This document shows positions 7,566 through 15,450 of a DNA stretch of 64,000 nt, one piece after another. Origin of the DNA: Devosia sp. (GTDB lineage: Bacteria; Pseudomonadota; Alphaproteobacteria; Rhizobiales; Devosiaceae); assembly GCF_025809055.1 (NCBI RefSeq), contig NZ_CP075529.1:1550001-1614000 (forward strand), written 5' to 3'. The translations under genes and the position numbers were made by a program. Positions within the stretch are counted from its first letter, which is position 1; every line of letters begins with the position of its first letter. A model generated the notes under the pieces. That model saw only the letters and a program-made list of their open reading frames with translations, did not search any database and had not been told where the DNA came from.

Positions 7566-9281
7566 CTAAAATGGCTGCGTCATTGCGCTGGGCGGCAGGC
7601 CAGCACCTTCGAGCGACAGGCCGATCAATTCGATCAGGCCCGGATCGTCGATGGACTGGCGCAAGCGGGTCAGCACGCCCTCGGCGCGAAAGGCCGGCGC
7701 CTCCATGATCCGCGCCAGATAGGCATTGACCACGGCCATGTCGCCCAGGCGCTGCCCCGCGATCACCGCCAGAACCGGCCCCAGTTCCCGATCGGCCTCG
7801 GCATAGAGCCGCGCATAGGCAATGGCATCGGCATCGCGGCTGTCGCGCAGCGCCAGCAGCGTTGGCACGCTCATGTACCAGCCCGGAATATCGGTTGCGG
7901 CGGCCATGGCTGCCTCTGAAAGACCCGCCGCCCTGTCCAGGTCACCGCCGAGCGCCAGGTGCCGCGCCCATCCGGCCATGATGTCGATATTGGCCGGGTT
8001 GAGTTGCAGTGCCGAGACATAGGCCGCCTCGGCCGCCGTGCCCTGTTGCGCCAGATCGTAGAGCCAGGCCCGCTGCCCCCAGACAAAGCCGCTGAGCGGC
8101 GCCGTCTGAATGGCCTGGGCAATAGCGGTTTCGGCGCTGGAGACCGCCACCATGCCGGCTCCCGCGTCCGGCCCGAACTCGGCCAGCAGCACCGCGCGGG
8201 CGGCCAGCGCATCGCCGCCATTGCGCTCGCGCAACGGCAGGGCATCGAGACAATCGAGCGCCCTTGCCGCATTGGCGGCATTGGCGGTTTCGCGAAAATA
8301 TTCGAACGTCATGCGGCAGAGATAGGCGTTTTCGCCACCAGCCAACGCCCGGCCGGTCAGCAGCAGCGACCTGGCTCTTGCGTGAAGCGGGCCGCGCAGC
8401 GTCCCCAGGGCCCGGCTCAGTTCACCCGAAACATCGTCCAGCACGCTTCCGGCTTGCTCTCCGGGCAGGCTCACCATCTTGTTCCAGACCACGGAGCCGG
8501 TGACGGCCTCGGTCAGGATGGCGCTGTATTGCAACGCCTCCCCCTCGCGCCGCACGATCCCGCTCAGCACGAAATCGACACTATCCGGCGCCGCGCTTGA
8601 GTCATCGCCGCCATAGGCCACGTCGAGCGTTCCGAACTGGTCGAGGTCGGTGACCAGTTCCACTGCAAGGCCCGACGACACCATGGTGTCCGTCCGCTCT
8701 CCGGAAAGGTTCTGGAATTCGGTGACAAGCACTCTCGGACGCTGCAGCAGGGCCCTGGACGCCTGGGCCTGCTCGACCCGGGGCTCCCAGGTTGCTACGG
8801 CATAGGCCAGTGCCAGCCCCCCGATGGCCAGCACCGCCAGGACGAACCACGAGGTGGTGACATGGCCCTTGCGTCTCGGGGTCGAGACAAATTCCGGCTC
8901 CGGCGCCACCGGCGAACCCATCTCGCCTGCCGCAGCCCCGTCTTGAAAACCGAACTCGGGAACATAGCGCCCGGTGGGCAGCGAAATGCGCACCGGATCG
9001 CTCAGTCCCGGTCCGGCATAATATTGCTCGATCAATTGTCGAAGGCGGCGCGCCTGCACCCGCACGATCGGATCGGTCTGGGGGTCGAAATCAAGTGGCC
9101 GGCCCAATACGTCCACGGCAATCGAATAGGCCTTGATGGCCTGGGCATCGCCATTGAGCTTGCGTTCGACGATATAGTCGAGAAAGCGTGCCAGTTGCGG
9201 AGAGCGCGAAATCTCCGGCCAGGCCTGCAGGTTCTGCAGCGCCAGTCGGACATCATCCCTGCCCGGTTCGCCCGCGGCCAC
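7566..9281 (-). CDS. Membrane-anchored winged-helix/TPR protein
   Basis: 571 residues. The N-terminal ~110 residues match a widespread family module: SPQLARFLDYIVE, IKAYSIAVDVLGRP, FDPQTDPIVRVQARRLR, PTGRYVPEF, usually described as a DNA-binding-like domain fused to membrane and TPR parts. One transmembrane helix lies at about 143-163 (FVLAVLAIGGLALAYAVA). It is followed by a region like the TolB-N fold (RPRVLVTEFQNLSG) and TPR-like helices in the C-terminal 250 residues. Orientation suggests a cytoplasmic DNA-binding head and periplasmic TPR sensor. No catalytic motif. Function inferred only; single gene divergent from the receiver protein at 9552. Confidence 0.6.
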   Translation of the reverse strand: MAAGEPGRDDVRLALQNLQAWPEISRSPQLARFLDYIVERKLNGDAQAIKAYSIAVDVLGRPLDFDPQTDPIVRVQARRLRQLIEQYYAGPGLSDPVRISLPTGRYVPEFGFQDGAAAGEMGSPVAPEPEFVSTPRRKGHVTTSWFVLAVLAIGGLALAYAVATWEPRVEQAQASRALLQRPRVLVTEFQNLSGERTDTMVSSGLAVELVTDLDQFGTLDVAYGGDDSSAAPDSVDFVLSGIVRREGEALQYSAILTEAVTGSVVWNKMVSLPGEQAGSVLDDVSGELSRALGTLRGPLHARARSLLLTGRALAGGENAYLCRMTFEYFRETANAANAARALDCLDALPLRERNGGDALAARAVLLAEFGPDAGAGMVAVSSAETAIAQAIQTAPLSGFVWGQRAWLYDLAQQGTAAEAAYVSALQLNPANIDIMAGWARHLALGGDLDRAAGLSEAAMAAATDIPGWYMSVPTLLALRDSRDADAIAYARLYAEADRELGPVLAVIAGQRLGDMAVVNAYLARIMEAPAFRAEGVLTRLRQSIDDPGLIELIGLSLEGAGLPPSAMTQPF

Positions 9282-9551
9282 GCTTTTCTCCCCTCATCTG
9301 CTCCGATTAGCGCTGCTTTACATGTAAAACACAAGGCCGAATTACCCCGGTTTACCCAAGCTAGCCTGTTCGCCGGGCCCGCGATGCGTCATTAGCCGCC
9401 CCGTCGATGTCATGGACTCGACATATTCCCGGTGGCTAGGCCCCGCCGGAACTCATCTGGAAAGTGTCGGAACGTCATAGGTGCCATTTGGCGCGGCGTG
9501 ACGTGTTTGCTGTGTGTGGTCCGCGTGAAGCGGAAAACAGAGGGTGTTGCT

Positions 9552-9998
9552 TTGCTTGAGGCTGTGGACGAAACGCCATTCATTGCGCTTGTCGACGACG
9601 ACGCGCATTCGGCCAATCTGCTGATCCGTGCGCTGACCGCGCAGGGCGCCCCCCGCGTGCGCCCGCTCTTCGGCGATGCCGAAGGGATCGAATCGCTCCT
9701 GGCCATGATCGGTGATGTCGAAAACACCTGGCCCGACATCGTGGTCATCGACCTCAAGGCCCATAGCGGCGCCAATGCCGATTTCCTTGCGCAGTACCAT
9801 CCGCTGCTGCGCCAGAAGGGTATTCCGGTGGCCGTGATGGCCGCGCCGACTGGCCGCGATGGCCGCCAGGATCTTCTCGATTCCGGCGCATCTGCGGTGT
9901 TCTTCCGGCAGGCCGAACGCGAAGCCTATCTCAACGAGGCCGCTGCCATAGTCAGTTTCTGGGCGCGTCAGCAGCGCCTTGATGCAGTTGGCATGTAA
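9552..9998 (+). CDS. Response-regulator receiver-like protein, degenerate
   Basis: A single receiver-like domain of about 148 residues. FIALVDDDAHS near the N-terminus supplies the acidic pair, and DIVVIDLKAHS gives an aspartate at the phospho-acceptor position. The conserved lysine region near the end reads SAVFFRQ rather than a KP pair, so phosphotransfer may be altered. A TTG start at 9552 is favoured because AGAGGG lies seven bases upstream; starts at 9432 or the GTG near 9528 have no comparable site. No output domain and no adjacent kinase. Confidence 0.55.
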   Translation: MLEAVDETPFIALVDDDAHSANLLIRALTAQGAPRVRPLFGDAEGIESLLAMIGDVENTWPDIVVIDLKAHSGANADFLAQYHPLLRQKGIPVAVMAAPTGRDGRQDLLDSGASAVFFRQAEREAYLNEAAAIVSFWARQQRLDAVGM

Positions 9999-10158
9999 CA
10001 CCTGCGTCCACAGGTTGCATGCCATAGGTGGGGAGCGGCGCTGCATGTGATCTTCGGGTCATCCTGCATTCCCAAGCGCCCTCTCCACCACTGAACCCGA
10101 CCGGCGGTCTGCACCACCGCCGTCGATGCGCCGTCCACTGTCTTGGCCGGTGCTGGGC

Positions 10159-10188
10159 ACGGATACGACACCTCCCGGTCGTGTCCGT
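10159..10188. terminator. Hairpin between convergent genes
   Basis: An 11-bp stem, ACGGATACGAC with GTCGTGTCCGT (one G-U pair), and an 8-base loop, lying between the receiver gene and mgtC-like gene, which converge. No T-run follows, so it is either a Rho-type 3' end or an mRNA-stabilising hairpin. The rest of 9999-10212 holds nothing recognisable. Confidence 0.5.
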
Positions 10189-10212
10189 ACGGGGGGAGAA
10201 GCAAATTGCGTT

Positions 10213-10761
10213 CTAGGCGCCTGGTCCCTCGGCGCCATGGATGCGCTTCTCCCCGCGGCCCGTCGCCGGAGCCTCACCCTTTTCATCGTCTCGCCCAACG
10301 ACGCGATGCGCGAACGCCCTGAGCGCCGCCATGACAATGACCGCCAATAGCGCCGATCCGGCCGCAATCACGTAAAAGCCAAGGGCGGTGGCGACGCCCA
10401 CCGCGCCCGCCAGCCACATGCCGGCACCAGTCGTCAGCCCATGAACACCCGCGCCGCTGCGGAAGATCGCACCAGCCCCGAGAAAGGCTATGCCTGCCGT
10501 CACCGCCTCGACCGCGCGGATGGGATCGGCCTGGCTAGAGCCGCCGGTCCCGATCGTGTGGTAGATTTCAAAGGCCAGAATGGTGAACAACGACGCGGCC
10601 ACTGCGATCAACATGTGGGTCCTGAGCCCGGCGCCATTGGAATGCGCCTCGCGTTCAAAACCGATCACCGCCCCGAACAGGGCCGCCAGAGCCAGTCGTA
10701 TGGCGATGATGTGCAATTCGAGGTGGGTATCGACCAGGCCGAAACTGTTGCCGCTATCCAT
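10213..10761 (-). CDS. MgtC/SapB family membrane protein
   Basis: 182 residues with four to five hydrophobic helices. Family motifs are visible: RLALAALFGAVIGFERE in the first helix, GLRTHMLIAVAASLFT, and VTAGIAFLGAGAIF followed by GLTTGAGMWLAGAVGVATA. MgtC proteins are linked to growth in low Mg2+ and to virulence regulation in other bacteria; small MgtC-like proteins of this kind have no settled role. The start is the ATG at 10761 with AAGGG upstream, not the longer frame reaching into the SDR gene. The C-terminal 30 residues are charged and cytoplasmic. Confidence 0.8.
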   Translation of the reverse strand: MDSGNSFGLVDTHLELHIIAIRLALAALFGAVIGFEREAHSNGAGLRTHMLIAVAASLFTILAFEIYHTIGTGGSSQADPIRAVEAVTAGIAFLGAGAIFRSGAGVHGLTTGAGMWLAGAVGVATALGFYVIAAGSALLAVIVMAALRAFAHRVVGRDDEKGEAPATGRGEKRIHGAEGPGA

Positions 10762-10814
10762 GTGCTGACCCTTGTGACGCTTCTGTCTCAACACGTCCCA
10801 GGGCAGCCGGTTCC

Positions 10815-11588
10815 CTAAACCGTTTTCAGCCACCCGCCATCGACGAAATAGGTGCTGCCGGTCGAATAACTGGCCATGTCCGAGCACAGGAACGCCACGA
10901 ACCGCGCGACTTCCTCAGGCGCGGCAAAGCGCTTCATGCCGCCTGCCTCGTCAGCCACCGCCTGCAGATGCGCCTCATATCCGTCCTCGCCGGCAATCTG
11001 TTTGGCCGTCTTGATCCAGTCCGGCGTCAGCACCAGCCCCGGATTGACCGTATTGACGCGGATATTGTCGCCGACCACCTCGTTGGCCAGGGTCTTGGAG
11101 AACATCATCAGCGCCGCCTTGGTGGTGTTGTAGATCGGCTCATACCAAAGCGGCTGCACCGCGCAAATCGAGGCATTGTGCACGATGGCGCCGCCGCCGC
11201 GACGCTTCATGCCCGGCACCAGGCCTCGCGCCAGCCGCACCGCCGCCATGACATGCAGGTCCCAGTAGTACTGCCATTTGGCATCTTCGGCCTCGGCGAT
11301 GGTCTCGTTGGAGCCGGTCCCGGCATTGTTGATCAGGATGTCGATATCGCCGGCCGCCGCAATCACCGCCTCGCAGCCCGCCGCCGTCGCCACGTCAGCC
11401 GCAATGGCGCTCGCCTTGACCCCGAACTGGCCGGCAATCCGCCTTGCCTCGGCTTCACCGCGACTACCATCGCGCCCGATGAGGAACAGATTGCACCCCT
11501 CGGCCGCCAGCGCCTCGGCAATGGCCAGCCCGATGCCGACAGTGCCGCCGGTGATGACCGCGGTCTTGTTGGAAAGATTGAGTTCCAC
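10815..11588 (-). CDS. SDR family NAD(P)-dependent oxidoreductase
   Basis: Classical short-chain dehydrogenase of 257 residues. Seen: TGGTVGIG cofactor loop at about 13-20, NNAG at about 87-90, the catalytic serine in HNASIC, the YNTTK pair at about 153-157, and a C-terminal STYFVDGG. The start is a GTG at 11588 preceded by GGGAGG. It sits about 50 bp downstream of a sorbitol/xylitol-type alcohol dehydrogenase in the same direction, suggesting a role in sugar or polyol oxidation. Exact substrate not predictable. Confidence 0.82.
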   Translation of the reverse strand: MELNLSNKTAVITGGTVGIGLAIAEALAAEGCNLFLIGRDGSRGEAEARRIAGQFGVKASAIAADVATAAGCEAVIAAAGDIDILINNAGTGSNETIAEAEDAKWQYYWDLHVMAAVRLARGLVPGMKRRGGGAIVHNASICAVQPLWYEPIYNTTKAALMMFSKTLANEVVGDNIRVNTVNPGLVLTPDWIKTAKQIAGEDGYEAHLQAVADEAGGMKRFAAPEEVARFVAFLCSDMASYSTGSTYFVDGGWLKTV

Positions 11589-11636
11589 GTTGGCCTCCCT
11601 GCCAATTGCGACCGCGTGGTGAGCGCGTCTGCCTGC

Positions 11637-12686
11637 CTATTCCGCCGTCACCCTGATCTGCAGCTTCACGTCCGTCGGCCGCGCCTCCACGGCCCGATCG
11701 AATGCCGCCTTTGAATCCGCGAAGGCAAATGTCTCGGAAATCAGCGGCTTGAGATCGACGCGACCCGATGCGATCAGCGCAATGGCGCGGTCATATTGAT
11801 GCGCATAGCGAAACACGTTCTCGATCCGCAATTCCCGCACCGAGGCCATGGCGATATCCAGCCGCACCGGCTCGACCGGCAGGCCGACCACGACGATACA
11901 GCCCCCCGGACGCGGCAGGTCCATCACGCTCTCCCAGGCCTTGGGCGAGCCGGAACACTCAAAGACCACATCGACGCCCCAACCCTCGGTCAATTCGCCG
12001 ATGACCTCCGCCAGGTTGCGCTCGCGGATATTGACCGGAATGACGCCCTGGTATTGCGCGGCGATATCGAGCTTGGGCTGGGCCAGGTCGGCAACGATGA
12101 CGCGGGCGCAGCCCCCGGCCAGCGCCGCCAGGGCCACCATGGTGCCGATCGGCCCGGCACCGAGCACCAGCGCCGTGTCGCCAGGCGTGATGCGGGCCTT
12201 GCTCGCCGCCTGCATGCCCACGGCAAAGGGCTCGACCATGGCGCCCTCGGCAAAACTCACATGGTCGGGCAGCTTGAACGTGTAATTGGCTGGGTGCACG
12301 ACTTGAGGCGTCAGCACGCCGTGAACCGGCGGCGTCGCCCAGAACTGGACGGCCGGGTCGACATTGTACATGCCCAGCCGGCTGGCCCGCGAATTGGCGT
12401 CAGGAATTCCCGGCTCCATGCACACGCGATCGCCCACCTTGAGATGGGTTACCCCCTCCCCGACCTCGACAATCGTTCCGGCGGCTTCATGGCCGAGAAT
12501 CATCGGCGCTTCGACCACGAAGGGGCCGATGCGGCCATGGGTATAGTAGTGCACATCCGAGCCGCACACGCCCACCGTGTGAATGGCGATCCTCACCATT
12601 CCGGGCCCCGTGTGCAGCGGCACCTCGATGTCACGCAAGTTCAGGTCGTGCTGCTTTTCCAGCACTAGCGCAGGCTGCAAGGCCAT
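11637..12686 (-). CDS. Zinc-dependent alcohol dehydrogenase, xylitol/sorbitol dehydrogenase type
   Basis: Medium-chain dehydrogenase of 349 residues that would oxidise a polyol to the ketose with NAD. Catalytic zinc ligands are seen in GVCGSDVHYYTHGRIG (Cys about 41) and LGHEAAG (His-Glu about 66-67), and the cofactor loop is VLGAGPIG. The YYTHG segment is characteristic of L-iditol/xylitol dehydrogenases. The cysteine-rich structural zinc lobe is lost (SRASRLGMYN region), as in this subfamily. ATG 12686 follows GGGAGGACATC. First gene of a two-gene unit with the SDR. Confidence 0.85.
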   Translation of the reverse strand: MALQPALVLEKQHDLNLRDIEVPLHTGPGMVRIAIHTVGVCGSDVHYYTHGRIGPFVVEAPMILGHEAAGTIVEVGEGVTHLKVGDRVCMEPGIPDANSRASRLGMYNVDPAVQFWATPPVHGVLTPQVVHPANYTFKLPDHVSFAEGAMVEPFAVGMQAASKARITPGDTALVLGAGPIGTMVALAALAGGCARVIVADLAQPKLDIAAQYQGVIPVNIRERNLAEVIGELTEGWGVDVVFECSGSPKAWESVMDLPRPGGCIVVVGLPVEPVRLDIAMASVRELRIENVFRYAHQYDRAIALIASGRVDLKPLISETFAFADSKAAFDRAVEARPTDVKLQIRVTAE

Positions 12687-12707
12687 GATGTCCTCCCGGC
12701 AAGTTAC

Positions 12708-12721
12708 TGAGCAATAGCTCA
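12708..12721. promoter_or_regulatory. Palindromic operator candidate upstream of polyol dehydrogenase
   Basis: TGAGC-AATA-GCTCA, a perfect 5-bp inverted repeat about 22 bp upstream of the dehydrogenase start codon, within an AT-richer stretch shared with the divergent GGDEF-EAL gene. It is placed where a repressor could block the dehydrogenase promoter. No regulator gene is adjacent, so the assignment is inferential. Confidence 0.35.
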
Positions 12722-12845
12722 CAAATTGCGCATTTGCCAATCCACTCCCGCATTCCTTGGGGAATTACGGTTTTTGAACCTGCGTGGTAACGTGTCCCTA
12801 ATTCCGCCAACCTAGACTGGCGACAACCGAAAACGCGCAGCGTCA

Positions 12846-14987
12846 ATGCCGGCCATCGAGAAAAACGAGACACGACAATCCTATACTAGGACACTCCTGT
12901 TACCAGCAATCGCCCTGCTGGTCATTGCGGGCGTAACCGTGACCGCCTTTCTCCTCATCGCCGCAGGCAGCGCAGACCGGCGCGCCCTTGAGCGGCAAAC
13001 CCAGGCCATCGCGCTCGGCCTTGAAGACACCCGCATGGAACTGACCCTCGAGCAGAACCATGCCGGATATGATGCCGCCACGTCCCCATCCCCGCAACAG
13101 GCCAGCCAATCCCTGGTCATATCTCTCCTCGAGCAATTGGGATATCGCGCGGTCGCCTTCGTGGACGCGCAGGATCAGGTCCAGATCATGCCGCCCGATG
13201 CGGCGCCGGCTTTCTCCACCAGCGAATACGCGGCGATCGGCAGCCAACTCCGTGCCACGCTGCCAACCGGCCCGAGCCGGACGTTGCACCCCGGCATCAC
13301 GCGCTATGCCTCCCTCGATGGCTCTCCCGCATTGCTCGTGGCCACCCCCATGCCGCAAACCGCCGGAACGGCAGTTGTTGGCCTGGTGGCACTCGATGAG
13401 CGCATGGCGCGCGAGATCGCACGCAGCGGCATGGCCGAATCCGGCCGGTTCGCGGCAACCAGAACCACCGATTTGCAATGGTCATCGCTGCCACTCAATG
13501 GGGCCGATGGCAGCCCGGTCGGCTATTTCGAATGGCAGCCGGATCGCCCGGGCACCGCGCTCCTGGCGCACGCTACTCCAGCGCTGCTGGCCGCTTTTCT
13601 CGTCTGCGGCCTCCTGGTCGCCGCCCTGGTCGGGCGTCTGGTACAGGCTGCCCGCGTGACCGAAGACAGCCACGCCCGCGCCCTGTTCGCCGCCCGGCAT
13701 GACGACCTGACCGGCCTGCCCAACCGCGCTGCGCTGACCGCGCATCTGGGGGATCTGCTGGTCCAGCGTGGCAACCGCCCCCTGCCGATCAATGTGCTGC
13801 TGCTGGATCTCGATCGCTTCAAGCAAATCAACGACACCCAGGGCCATCAGGCCGGCGACGACCTGCTCGTGGCGGTGTCACAGCGCCTGCGTGGCGCCAT
13901 CGACAAGGGTCAGTTCCTGGCCCGCATCGGCGGCGACGAATTTGCCATCGTGGCCGCGCTGGGTACCGACAATGTCGGCGCCCCCTTCCTGTCGCGGGCC
14001 ATCTTCGATGCCTTCGCCGATCCCCTGGTCATCGGCAAGAGCGCCATGCATATCGGCACCAGCATCGGCATTGTGTCCGACACGGCGGGCGAAGCCACGC
14101 CAGGGGACCTGCTGCGCAAGGCCGATATTGCCCTGCATCAGGCCAAGGCCGCAGGCCGAAACCGGTCCGTGGTTTATGAGGAGCAGATGAACGAGCTCTT
14201 GCAGCTCGAACGCACCATCGAAGCGGAACTGCGCGATGCCCTGCGGCTGGGCGAACAGTTGAGCGTTCAGTTCCAGCCCCTCGTTGACCAGAAGACCCGC
14301 AAAGTGGTGGGCGCCGAGGCGCTTGCGCGCTGGCACCATCCGCGTTTCGGCCAGATATCGCCGGGCCGGTTCATTCCGGTTGCCGAAGCCACGGGCCTTA
14401 TCGAGGCGCTGGGCCTGTTCGTGCTGCGCGAGGCCTGCCGGGTCGGCGCGGCCGCCAAGGGGCGCACCATCGCCGTCAATATCTCGACCACCCAATTGCG
14501 CAATGCCGGCTTTGCCGAACAGGTCCTCGACATCCTGCACGAGACCCGCATGCGGGCCGAGGACCTCGAAATCGAGATCACCGAATCCATCCTTCTCGAC
14601 GAGGAGCATGTCTCCTCGCACAACCTGATGACCCTGCGCGCCGCCGGCATCCACGTCGCGCTGGACGATTTCGGCACCGGCTATTCCTCGCTGAGCTATC
14701 TCCACCGCTATCCGGTGGATCGCATCAAGATCGACCGCTCATTCGTCAGTCCGCTGGCGGAGGGCGAACAGAGCGTCGCCGTGGCGCGGGCCCTGGTCAC
14801 GGTCGCCCATGCGATGAACCTCGAAGTCACCGCCGAAGGGGTGGAAACCGAAGAACAGGCCAATATCCTCGCCGGATTGGGCTGCAATACTTTTCAGGGC
14901 TTCCTGTTCTCGCCCAGCGTGGAAGCCGTTCGCATCCTCGAAATCTTCCGCCGCGACGGCAAGGCCCCAGCGCGGAGCGCGCTTTAA
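12846..14987 (+). CDS. Membrane GGDEF-EAL cyclic-di-GMP enzyme
   Basis: 713 residues. Transmembrane helices at about 17-39 and 243-263 flank a ~200-residue periplasmic sensor with no assigned family. The GGDEF domain (about 280-440) has an intact GGDEF at 362-366, but no RxxD inhibitory site at the expected spacing. The EAL domain (about 455-700) has AEALARW, ISTTQLRN, EIEITES, DDFGTGYSSLSYL and KIDRSFV, the full set of metal and catalytic residues. Both cyclase and phosphodiesterase activity are possible; phosphodiesterase with a regulatory GGDEF is the common outcome. Divergent from the polyol dehydrogenase. Confidence 0.88.
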   Translation: MPAIEKNETRQSYTRTLLLPAIALLVIAGVTVTAFLLIAAGSADRRALERQTQAIALGLEDTRMELTLEQNHAGYDAATSPSPQQASQSLVISLLEQLGYRAVAFVDAQDQVQIMPPDAAPAFSTSEYAAIGSQLRATLPTGPSRTLHPGITRYASLDGSPALLVATPMPQTAGTAVVGLVALDERMAREIARSGMAESGRFAATRTTDLQWSSLPLNGADGSPVGYFEWQPDRPGTALLAHATPALLAAFLVCGLLVAALVGRLVQAARVTEDSHARALFAARHDDLTGLPNRAALTAHLGDLLVQRGNRPLPINVLLLDLDRFKQINDTQGHQAGDDLLVAVSQRLRGAIDKGQFLARIGGDEFAIVAALGTDNVGAPFLSRAIFDAFADPLVIGKSAMHIGTSIGIVSDTAGEATPGDLLRKADIALHQAKAAGRNRSVVYEEQMNELLQLERTIEAELRDALRLGEQLSVQFQPLVDQKTRKVVGAEALARWHHPRFGQISPGRFIPVAEATGLIEALGLFVLREACRVGAAAKGRTIAVNISTTQLRNAGFAEQVLDILHETRMRAEDLEIEITESILLDEEHVSSHNLMTLRAAGIHVALDDFGTGYSSLSYLHRYPVDRIKIDRSFVSPLAEGEQSVAVARALVTVAHAMNLEVTAEGVETEEQANILAGLGCNTFQGFLFSPSVEAVRILEIFRRDGKAPARSAL

Positions 14988-15061
14988 CAGGTTTCGTCAA
15001 TGAACTGATCCACCCAGTTCCAGCCCCTCACCTCTCCCTTGATCGGGCTTTGAAGCGGCCG

Positions 15062-15176
15062 GAGGCAAGATCGCTCCAGTGGAGCGATCTTAGCGGAAAA
15101 GGCCATGAGAGCTGCGCTCGAATGGCAAGTACCGCCGCTAGGCCCGCAGGGCCGTATCAAAGGTAGGTGGGGGTGC
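15062..15176. repeat. Composite intergenic repeat (two hairpins plus GC module)
   Basis: The first part (15065-15126) contains the hairpin GATCGCTCCAGTGGAGCGATC followed by a GAGAGC...GCTC hairpin, and is closely matched at 25861-25923. The second part (15130-15174), beginning CCGCCGCTAGGCCCGCAGG and ending GTGGGGGT, is closely matched at 44875-44919. So this copy joins two modules found separately elsewhere. The flanking 14988-15061 shows no gene. Confidence 0.75.
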
Positions 15177-15187
15177 TTCCGGCGCCG

Positions 15188-15337
15188 TTACGACTGCATC
15201 GCGCCCCAGATCAGATAGATCAGGCCGAAGACCACGACGATCCCGACCAGCGACATCACCAATACCCGCAGGTTCATTCGTCTCGGATTGGCCTGTCGCG
15301 CTTCCGTGGCACTCTTTTCCGGGTCATAGGTCTGCAT
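15188..15337 (-). CDS. Small single-span membrane protein (49 residues)
   Basis: Read directly from the minus strand: starts MQTYDPEKSATEARQ, then a basic NPRRMN, one hydrophobic helix (LVMSLVGIVVVFGLIYLIWG) and a TAA stop. AGGAGAG lies five bases before the ATG, an excellent ribosome binding site. The layout (polar, charged N-terminus then one membrane span) resembles short hypothetical membrane proteins common in Hyphomicrobiales. Function unknown. It is divergent from adenine deaminase. Confidence 0.7.
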   Translation of the reverse strand: MQTYDPEKSATEARQANPRRMNLRVLVMSLVGIVVVFGLIYLIWGAMQS

Positions 15338-15450
15338 CAAACTCTCCTGCTTGGTTGTCGGGGAAACGTTGCCTGCCCCCCTTCGTTCCCGACACTTCCC
15401 ATGCGTTCACAGGGACTTGACGACGGCGGCCGCGCGTCCGAGTCTCCGGC

